From NCBI GenBank assembly GCA_013414765.1, contig CP058708.1, forward strand, positions 3,715,553 to 3,779,552: a stretch of DNA of 64,000 nucleotides. Direction: 5' to 3'. The notes beneath the pieces are model-generated. The model ran no database searches, had not been told where the DNA came from, and worked only from the letters and a program-made list of their open reading frames with translations. This document shows positions 55,617-64,000 of the stretch, piece after piece (within the stretch, counting starts at the first letter, position 1; every line of letters starts with the position of its first letter). Both the position numbers and the translations under genes were made by a program. This stretch comes from Candidatus Accumulibacter cognatus. GTDB taxonomy: Bacteria; Pseudomonadota; Gammaproteobacteria; Burkholderiales; Rhodocyclaceae.

Positions 55617-55755
55617 GGCTTGACCTGTAGCGGGTAGAGGCAACGGGGAGGGGATTACTGCATGCATCGAGAACGCCTGGCCGCAGCATGCATGGTGCAA
55701 TTGCGTTGGCGGTTTGATCGGGTGCCAACGCCAAGAGCGGCTGGATGTATGTATC

Positions 55756-56784
55756 TCAGAGGTATCGCGCGGCATCGTCAAAATTGATTTTTGCCGGAGA
55801 CGGCAGTTCGCTACGTGCGACGCGTCCCAGCACGAAAGCCCTGCGAACTTTCTGGGTGCCGGTCAGCTCGACGATGGCGAAATCGACTTCGGCAGCCACT
55901 TCGCCGCTCGTTTTCTCGGTCACGACATTCATCGTGGTCAGTCTCAACCGCCTCTTCTCGACGCTCAGATAGCGGCCGGGGTTTTCGAGCACCGCTTGCA
56001 GGCATTCGAACTCTGCTTCCAGTGCCGTTTCACCGCCACCGATGGCTTGCAACTGCCGTTCGTTTTCCAGGAGTTCCGCCTCCAGCCTGGCCTGCTCGCT
56101 ACGTGCCGCAGGTGGTGAACCGAACATCGAACCGAGGCCCGGCCCCTGTTGCTGGAGCAGGCGCAGGCGTGCCCGGATCAGCGAACGGTTGCCTTCCAGT
56201 TCCTGTCTTTCGACGCGATTCTCGCCGATCTCGTCCAGGGCTTGCGCCAACAGGTACTCGAAAACCTGTACTCCAACGACACGCCGTAAGCGGGATTCAG
56301 TGCGGCCGCAGAGATGCGCTCGATGATCCGAGAAGCTGACGCTGGTTTGCACCACATCGCGCTGCACCATGTCGCCTTGCAGTGCCATTCCGAAGATCCG
56401 CTGTTCGTTGAACGCCATGCCGAGGATCAGGTAGGCCTCGTCGATCATGGGGAACTTGTCGAACAGGGTGCGCAGATTATCGGATCGCCCGAGCATCATT
56501 GGGATATCCGTTGGTGCGACAAAGAATGCCCGCAAGGCAGGGTCGGCCGACCAGGTCGACGACGACAGGGGATGCACATCGGGCAGGTCCTTCACCAGGG
56601 TGCGGATGAATTCAATTGTCGTCTCGACGGTCGGCGTCAGGCGGCGGTGGCAGGAAGGCAGCACGGCCAGACGCGGGTTAGTCAAGGTGATCGCCTTGTC
56701 GACCGCGGCTCGCAACATTTTCTCTGAGACGCCATCCGGATCGAATTGCGCCGGCCGATTCTTGAACCAGTCGAGAATACCCAT
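55756..56784 (-). CDS. Conserved hypothetical protein
   Basis: A 342-residue protein starting MGILDWFKNRPAQFDPDGV with GGGAGC upstream of the ATG at 56784. The first two-thirds look globular; residues about 190-280 are rich in Glu, Gln, Leu and Arg and likely form a coiled coil (RLEAELLENERQLQAIGGGETALEAEFE split by a short loop). The C-terminal part is a small beta-rich segment (RRLRLTTMNVVTEKT, EVDFAIVELTG). I do not recognise a family and see no catalytic motif, signal peptide or membrane helix. It lies 134 bp downstream of purA on the same strand. Confidence 0.75.
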   Translation of the reverse strand: MGILDWFKNRPAQFDPDGVSEKMLRAAVDKAITLTNPRLAVLPSCHRRLTPTVETTIEFIRTLVKDLPDVHPLSSSTWSADPALRAFFVAPTDIPMMLGRSDNLRTLFDKFPMIDEAYLILGMAFNEQRIFGMALQGDMVQRDVVQTSVSFSDHRAHLCGRTESRLRRVVGVQVFEYLLAQALDEIGENRVERQELEGNRSLIRARLRLLQQQGPGLGSMFGSPPAARSEQARLEAELLENERQLQAIGGGETALEAEFECLQAVLENPGRYLSVEKRRLRLTTMNVVTEKTSGEVAAEVDFAIVELTGTQKVRRAFVLGRVARSELPSPAKINFDDAARYL

Positions 56785-56917
56785 GTTTAGCTCCCGCAAT
56801 GCCGCAATGTTCTGGCTGCACCCTCCCCGCGCCAGCGGGATTCGCGTGCCTGCAGATTTGGACCCCGGCCTATGCGACGACGAAGCCAGGCTCTCTCTTT
56901 GGTTTGACCAAAGGCTG

Positions 56918-59392
<2,475 letters not shown>

Positions 59393-59396
<4 letters not shown>

Positions 59397-59578
59397 CGGA
59401 AAATCATCAGCAATACCAGCCCGACCAGCATCGATGTCAGGCCGATGAAGCGAATCTGTCCGTCGGAAAAGCGAATCAGACGCCGGAAGGTTTCACGCCA
59501 GGCGTTCGGCGCCACGAATGGCAACAGCCCTTCAAGCACCAGCATCAGGGCAAAGGCAAGCAGCAGATGGTCGATCAT
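59393..59578 (-). CDS. DUF2065 small membrane protein
   Basis: A 61-residue protein with two hydrophobic helices around a basic loop ([19 protein letters not shown] and [19 protein letters not shown]), matching the DUF2065/YjeT family. It overlaps hflC by 4 bp at its 5' end and hisZ by 4 bp at its 3' end. Its place after hflC is conserved in proteobacteria; function unknown. Confidence 0.92.
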
Positions 59579-60465
59579 TTGCCGGCTTTGTCGCCACTTC
59601 GGCTGATGCTCTTCATATACTTGAAGAAATCGGAGTTGGGCTCGACGACGATCAGGTCATTCTTGCCCTTGAAGCTGTTGCGATAGGCTTCGAGGCTGCG
59701 ATAGAAAGCGTAGAACTCCGGGCTGCCTTCAAAAGCCTGCGCATAGATCGCCGAAGCCTTGGCGTCGCCCTCACCCTTCATCTTCTGTGCATCGCGATAA
59801 GCCTCGGCAACGATCACTTCACGCTGCTTGTCGGCGTCGGCGCGAATCTTTTCAGCCTCGGCAGCACCCTGAGAACGCAATTCGTTGGCTACCCGCTTAC
59901 GTTCTGCATCCATGCGGCGATACACCGATTCGCTGACGTCGCTGGGCAATTCGACACGCTTGACGCGCACGTCGACGATCTGCACGCCAATCTTGCGGGC
60001 GTCGAGGTCGGCCTTCTCGCGCATCTGGGCCATGATCTTGTCGCGCTCGCCTGAAACCACATCATGCACGGTGCGTTTGCCGAATTCCTCGCGCAGGCCG
60101 GCATTGACGGTCTGCGTCAGCCGCGTCTTGGCGCGTCCTTCATCGCCGGCAACCGAAATGTAGTAGAGCTTGGGATCGACGATTCGCCACTTGGTGAAAG
60201 AGTCCACGAGAACGTTCTTCTTTTCCGAAGTGATGAAGCGCTCGGGTTCGGTGCTGTCCAGGGTGAGGATACGCTTGTCGAAATAGCGCACGTTCTGGAT
60301 CAATGGCCATTTGAAATACAGTCCGGGTTCCTCGATGACGTTGCGGACTTCACCGAGCTGAAAGATGATTGCGTATTGACGCTGGTCAACCGTAAAAATG
60401 GTCGCTCCGAGCACCACCAGCACGGCCACGAAAACGGCCGCAACGATATTCATGCTTGCTTTCAT
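59575..60465 (-). CDS. hflC: Protease modulator HflC
   Basis: A 296-residue SPFH-domain protein. An N-terminal membrane anchor (NIVAAVFVAVLVVLGATIFTV split by its centre) is followed by the band-7 domain (QYAIIFQLGEVRNVIEEPGLYFKWP divided in family alignments) and a long coiled C-terminal helix rich in Ala, Glu and Arg. HflC and HflK form a large periplasm-facing complex that modulates the FtsH protease. The ATG starts directly after the hflK stop codon region (shared base at 60465). Confidence 0.96.
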   Translation of the reverse strand: MKASMNIVAAVFVAVLVVLGATIFTVDQRQYAIIFQLGEVRNVIEEPGLYFKWPLIQNVRYFDKRILTLDSTEPERFITSEKKNVLVDSFTKWRIVDPKLYYISVAGDEGRAKTRLTQTVNAGLREEFGKRTVHDVVSGERDKIMAQMREKADLDARKIGVQIVDVRVKRVELPSDVSESVYRRMDAERKRVANELRSQGAAEAEKIRADADKQREVIVAEAYRDAQKMKGEGDAKASAIYAQAFEGSPEFYAFYRSLEAYRNSFKGKNDLIVVEPNSDFFKYMKSISRSGDKAGK

Positions 60466-61733
60466 CAGCGAGACTCCCGATCACGCTGCCGTAGCGTCTC
60501 ACGCGAACGCGCTTCGTTTTTCTCGACCACCTGTGGCGGTACCTCGCTGGAAACGACCGGCGCCGGTCGTACTGCTGCCGGCAGCTCCTGGCTGCCCGTG
60601 GCAGGCGCCGCCGCAGTCGCCGCTCCGGCTGCCTGCAGCAGCTTGTCGAGCGGCAGGTAAAGCAGGTTTCCCTGTCCTTTGGCGTCGATCAGCACCTTGC
60701 TGGTGCTGGCATAGACCTGCTGCATGGTATCGAGATACATGCGACTGCGCGTCACTTCCGGCGCCTTGGCGTATTCCGTGTAGATCTGCCGGAAACGGCT
60801 GCCATCGCCCTCGGCCGTGGCAATGACGCGTTTCTTGTAACCCTCCGCTTCCTCGAGCAGGCGCGCGGATGTTCCGCGGGCTTTCGGGATCACGTCATTG
60901 GCATAGGCCTGGCCTTCGTTTTTCTGGCGTTCACGATCCTGCGAAGCCTTGACCGCATCATCGAATGCCGCCTGCACCTGCTCCGGGGGCTGCGCGTTCT
61001 GCATTGTGACTTTGGAAATCAGAATGCCGGTCTTGTAACGGTCGAGAATCTCCTGCATCAGCTTTGCGGCATTGACTGCGACCTGCTCGCGACCCTCGTA
61101 GAGGACGAAGTCCATCTTGTTCTTGCCGACGATTTCGCGAATCGCCGTCTCTGCGACCTGCATCACCGCGTCGTCCGGATGCCGGTTGTTGAAGACGTAT
61201 TCGACGGGGTCGTTCAGGAACCATTGCACGGCGAACTGGATGTTGATGATGTTCTCGTCGTCCGTCAGCATCAGTGCTTCCTTGAGCACCTTGTTTTTCT
61301 CGCTGCCGCGATAACCGATCTCGATGGTGCGCACGCCGGAGATGTTGACCAGTTCATGCGCCTGGATCGGATAGGGCAGTCGCCAGCGCAAACCTGGGTC
61401 GGTACTCTCCTTGTAGCGGCCGAACTCGAGCACGACGCCTCTTTGCGAGGCGTCGACAATGTAGAAACCACTTGCCAGCCAGACCACCACGACCAGCGCC
61501 AGGAGCAGGCCAATGCCTCCGCCGAGGAACCTGTTGTTGAACTGGATCGGCGGACGTAGGTCGCCGCGATCACCGCCTTGATTGCCGCCAGCACGCCGCT
61601 TGTCGAAAATCCCCGACAGCTTGCGATTGAGGTCGCGCCATAACTGTTCGAGGTCGGGCGGACCCTGATTGGGCCGCTTGTCACCGCCGCCATCGTTGCC
61701 GCGATTGCCCCACTGCGGGTCATTGAGCGACAT
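60465..61733 (-). CDS. hflK: FtsH protease activity modulator HflK
   Basis: A 422-residue partner of HflC. The N-terminal cytoplasmic region is Gly/Asn/Asp-rich (NDPQWGNRGNDGGGDKRPNQ), followed by a membrane helix (GIGLLLALVVVVWLASGFYI), the SPFH/band-7 domain with VVLEFGRYKESTDPGLRWRLPYPI in sequence, and a coiled C-terminus. The tail after residue 365 is proline/alanine-rich. ATG 61733 has GGAG 5 bp upstream; a start at 61757 is open but lacks family similarity. Forms an operon with hflX upstream and hflC downstream. Confidence 0.96.
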   Translation of the reverse strand: MSLNDPQWGNRGNDGGGDKRPNQGPPDLEQLWRDLNRKLSGIFDKRRAGGNQGGDRGDLRPPIQFNNRFLGGGIGLLLALVVVVWLASGFYIVDASQRGVVLEFGRYKESTDPGLRWRLPYPIQAHELVNISGVRTIEIGYRGSEKNKVLKEALMLTDDENIINIQFAVQWFLNDPVEYVFNNRHPDDAVMQVAETAIREIVGKNKMDFVLYEGREQVAVNAAKLMQEILDRYKTGILISKVTMQNAQPPEQVQAAFDDAVKASQDRERQKNEGQAYANDVIPKARGTSARLLEEAEGYKKRVIATAEGDGSRFRQIYTEYAKAPEVTRSRMYLDTMQQVYASTSKVLIDAKGQGNLLYLPLDKLLQAAGAATAAAPATGSQELPAAVRPAPVVSSEVPPQVVEKNEARSRETLRQRDRESR

Positions 61734-61753
61734 AAGTACTCCAAGGCTATAAA

Positions 61754-62941
61754 TCATGAGGAACCATCTGAATCGAGAATTCTATCGACATCCTGCGCAG
61801 CAGCCCCGGCTGTCCGCGCGCGGCTGTCCCGTAATTCCTGCAAGTCCCGCGTCTTCGCCAAGGCCAGTTCGGCGAGCGCTTCGCGCAGCAGGGGTAAACC
61901 ATCGCCGGAGACAGCACTAAGGCGAACGCGCCAGATTCTACCATACTCATCACGCTCGACCGCCGGCGGCAGCCCGGTCAGATCGAGCTTGTTCTGCACA
62001 GTCAGTTGCGGCACATCAGCAGCGCCGATCTCGGCCAGAACTTTGTTGACGTCGGCGATCTGGTCGTCGCGCGCCGGACTCGCCGAATCGACGACGTGCA
62101 ACAGCAGGTCCGCTTCGGCCGTCGCCTCGAGCGTGGCATGGAAAGCGGCTACCAGCGAATGCGGCAGATCGCGGATGAAGCCAACGGTATCGGAAAGCAC
62201 GATATGACCGGCCTCGGCCAGCCACAGTTTACGCGTCGTCGTATCCAGGGTGGCGAACAACTGGTCGGCAGCAAAGACGCCGGCATGCGTCAGTGCATTG
62301 AACAGTGTCGACTTGCCGGCATTGGTGTAACCCACCAGCGATACGTTCAGCAACTCGCCCCGGCCACGCGCCTTGCGTTGCACGCCTCGCTGGCGTTCTA
62401 GCCTGGCCAGGCGCTCCCTGAGCAGCTTGACGCGGATACCGAGTAGACGACGGTCGGTTTCGAGCTGCGTTTCTCCTGGGCCACGCAGACCGATTCCCCC
62501 TTTCTGTCGTTCCAGGTGGGTCCAGCCACGCACCAGTCGTGTTGCCAGGTGTTCGAGCTGTGCCAGTTCGACCTGCAGTTTGCCCTCAGAACTTTGCGCC
62601 CGCTGCGCGAAGATGTCGAGAATCAGACTGGTCCGGTCAATGACGCGACACTGCAGCGTACGCTCCAGGTTGCGTTCCTGACCTGCGCTGAGTTCGTGAT
62701 TGAAGATGACCAGATCGGCCGCATGTGCGGCGACCTCGGCAGCCACTTCTTCGACCTTGCCCTTGCCGGCATAGGTCGCCGCATCTGGGCTGTGGCGACG
62801 TCCTTGCACGACGGCACAGACCACCGCACCGGCCGACCGGGTCAGCAACCGGACTTCGGCAAGCTGCTCGGCAAGGTCTTCACGACCGAAGTCGAGCTGG
62901 ACGATGACCGCTCGTTCTTCGGCGATCGCGCGCTCAACCAT
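61754..62941 (-). CDS. hflX: Ribosome-rescue GTPase HflX
   Basis: A 395-residue GTPase that binds the 50S subunit and splits stalled ribosomes. The N-terminal domain contains the glycine-rich TYAGKGKVEE and DRTSLILDIFAQRAQSSEGK. A coiled segment follows with GIGLRGPGETQLETDRR. The G domain shows G1 VGYTNAGKSTLFNAL, G2 TLDTTTRKL, G3 DTVGFIRDLP and G4 QNKLDL. The start at 62941 is an ATG; hfq lies 117 bp upstream on the same strand, giving the conserved hfq-hflX-hflK-hflC order. Confidence 0.96.
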   Translation of the reverse strand: MVERAIAEERAVIVQLDFGREDLAEQLAEVRLLTRSAGAVVCAVVQGRRHSPDAATYAGKGKVEEVAAEVAAHAADLVIFNHELSAGQERNLERTLQCRVIDRTSLILDIFAQRAQSSEGKLQVELAQLEHLATRLVRGWTHLERQKGGIGLRGPGETQLETDRRLLGIRVKLLRERLARLERQRGVQRKARGRGELLNVSLVGYTNAGKSTLFNALTHAGVFAADQLFATLDTTTRKLWLAEAGHIVLSDTVGFIRDLPHSLVAAFHATLEATAEADLLLHVVDSASPARDDQIADVNKVLAEIGAADVPQLTVQNKLDLTGLPPAVERDEYGRIWRVRLSAVSGDGLPLLREALAELALAKTRDLQELRDSRARTAGAAAQDVDRILDSDGSS

Positions 62942-63057
62942 GTCGAAGATCTAGGAGAGCCTGCCGCAAGCCGCAGCCGTCAGTGGATGGCAGAAGAAGG
63001 GTCTTGACGCGGCTGTCCGCCGCATCGGCGAGCCGGTACGAAACATTGCAGAGTGCA

Positions 63058-63297
63058 TCATGCCTCGTTGTCGATATCCTGATGGATGGTGACCGGGCGT
63101 GACGGAACGACCGTCGAGATCGCATGCTTGTAGACCATCTGGGTTACCGAGTTCTTGAGCAGGACGACATACTGGTCGAACGAATCGACCTGACCCTGCA
63201 GCTTGATGCCGTTAACCAGGTAGATCGAAACCGGCACCCGTTCACGCCGCAGGGTGTTGAGAAACGGGTCTTGTAAGAGTTGCCCTTTGTTGGTCAT
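63058..63297 (-). CDS. hfq: RNA chaperone Hfq
   Basis: A 79-residue Sm-like protein that forms hexamers and pairs small RNAs with mRNAs. It starts [19 protein letters not shown], has the Sm1 segment [20 protein letters not shown] and the Sm2 motif [14 protein letters not shown], with a short C-terminal tail as in other betaproteobacteria. The start ATG is at 63297, with an AAGGATG-type site upstream. It is divergent from the small membrane gene at 63438 across 140 bp. Confidence 0.97.
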   Translation of the reverse strand: MTNKGQLLQDPFLNTLRRERVPVSIYLVNGIKLQGQVDSFDQYVVLLKNSVTQMVYKHAISTVVPSRPVTIHQDIDNEA

Positions 63298-63437
63298 CCT
63301 TCAAACTCCATCTTTAATTATGTTCTGGAAGGCCGAGGATAATTGATTTCGCTGTCGTTTGCCATATCCAGGCCGAAGATGCTGCGCCGATTGGCGGCAA
63401 GAAGGATAATGGTCACCGTCTTAGGGAGGAGAAATCG

Positions 63438-63659
63438 ATGGATTCCGGATTGCTGGCCAGTGTCGACTGGGGTACCTTTGCGTTGGTCGCGATCATTGCC
63501 GCGGCTCTGGTGTGGGGCATGGTCTTCTTTTTGCGGCAGAATCGAAAGGATTTCGACGATCTGCAGGAGGACCTGGATCTGCAGAGCAAGGAAGACGGCG
63601 ATGAGGATGAGAAAATGCCCGGCAGCCGAGCGAGTCATCGCCGTGGTACGGGTAGCTGA
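63438..63659 (+). CDS. Small single-pass membrane protein
   Basis: A 73-residue protein with one hydrophobic helix (WGTFALVAIIAAALVWGMVF, residues 11-30) and a highly charged tail rich in Asp, Glu and Lys followed by an Arg/Gly end. GGGAGGAG lies about 8 bp before the ATG. No family is recognised. It could be a membrane-associated assembly or regulatory factor; function unknown. Confidence 0.7.
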   Translation: MDSGLLASVDWGTFALVAIIAAALVWGMVFFLRQNRKDFDDLQEDLDLQSKEDGDEDEKMPGSRASHRRGTGS

Positions 63660-63815
63660 TGCGCCCGCGAGACATCAGTCGCGTCCACCTCCTGGAGCTG
63701 GTTCGCCCACCGTGTGGCCTGCGTGCAGTTCCTGAGAGTTGCAGCGTCCATTGGCATTACCGCGTTAGAATGGCGCCTCACGGTCACCACTGGTTTCGAC
63801 CAACGAGGAATTACC

Positions 63816-64000
63816 ATGCCTTTTACACCCGATCTGGTCGATGAACTCAACACCTTGGTATTCTTCGATCTCGGCAGCACCCAGCAGGGAATCAAGATTC
63901 ACAAGACCGCCAACCCGGCGATCATCGCGGCAACCCGGCGGCTGCACGCCAAGGGGCTACTGACGCTGGTTGACGGGGGTTATCTGACCAGCCTCGGTCG
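63816..64000 (+). CDS. TIGR02647-like small protein, cut by window edge
   Basis: The first 61 residues are present (MPFTPDLVDELNTLVFFDLG, then HKTANPAIIAATRRLHAKGL and LVDGGYLTSLGR). This matches the short conserved proteins catalogued as TIGR02647, which have a winged-helix-like C-terminus; the family is normally about 75-80 residues, so little is missing. GAGGAA precedes the ATG by 6 bp. Function unknown. Confidence 0.75.
   Translation, partial: MPFTPDLVDELNTLVFFDLGSTQQGIKIHKTANPAIIAATRRLHAKGLLTLVDGGYLTSLG

Overview
The window looks like the chromosome of a GC-rich betaproteobacterium. The gene order hfq-hflX-hflK-hflC-DUF2065-hisZ-purA, the queG/tsaE/amiC group and the two-phoU pst/pho locus all fit Rhodocyclales, most plausibly a 'Candidatus Accumulibacter'-like polyphosphate-accumulating organism. 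That placement is inference from gene content; no 16S or marker comparison was possible. No rRNA, tRNA or CRISPR array was recognised.

Layout. 1-4.5 kb: the 5' part of an acyl-CoA synthetase gene, an alpha/beta hydrolase and an orphan PAS-PAS histidine kinase, all on the minus strand. 4.5-12.0 kb: a complete phosphate-starvation locus on the plus strand (phoU1, pstS-pstC-pstA-pstB, phoU2-phoB-phoR). Each of its three transcription units is preceded by a candidate Pho box (7-4-7 direct repeat) lying exactly 10 bp upstream of a -10-like hexamer. 12.0-13.0 kb: a decayed BrnT-like/XRE gene pair and a palindromic repeat. 13.0-17.6 kb: ETF-ubiquinone oxidoreductase, queG, tsaE and amiC. 17.6-35.1 kb: a two-partner secretion (TPS) island, described below. 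35.2-42.5 kb: purL, nnr, a patatin-like protein and a HIT-family protein. 42.7-47.8 kb: an arsenic-resistance group (ArsP-like permease, thioredoxin-like protein, ACR3 pump, ArsJ-associated GAPDH, ArsJ) around a perfect operator-like palindrome in the divergent promoter. 48.0-55.0 kb: a signalling cluster (small membrane protein, SSF-domain histidine kinase, single-domain response regulator, membrane kinase-like/DEDDh-exonuclease fusion, CBS-DUF294 nucleotidyltransferase). 55.2-63.3 kb: minus-strand housekeeping genes (thioesterase, unknown protein, purA, hisZ, DUF2065, hflC, hflK, hflX, hfq). 63.4-64.0 kb: two small plus-strand genes, the last cut by the window edge.

The most unusual region is the TPS island. 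It holds three very large repeat-rich TpsA (filamentous-haemagglutinin-like) exoprotein genes and one TpsB (FhaC/ShlB-type) outer-membrane transporter. An exported TPR-CHAT caspase-like protease gene lies between the first two tpsA genes. A frameshifted 3' remnant of a second CHAT gene lies between tpsA2 and tpsA3, so the CHAT-tpsA pair was duplicated. tpsA2 and tpsA3 share a 392-bp stretch that is identical by eye in the secretion domain. All three tpsA genes share a nearly identical 654-bp 3' module, and tpsA3 carries a 363-bp tandem duplication. tpsA3 is split by an IS630-family element with a TA target duplication, and tpsA1 appears to carry a one-base slip in a G tract just inside its natural start. 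On this reading only tpsA2 is intact. Together this suggests a recombining adhesin family paired with a surface or periplasmic protease.

How the genes work together: PhoR/PhoB with the two PhoU proteins would couple PstSCAB phosphate import to starvation signalling. GAPDH and ArsJ would convert arsenate to 1-arseno-3-phosphoglycerate and expel it, while ACR3 expels arsenite; because arsenate enters through Pst-type phosphate transporters, the two loci are physiologically related. The SSF-kinase cluster resembles CbrA-type or acetate-linked sensory systems.
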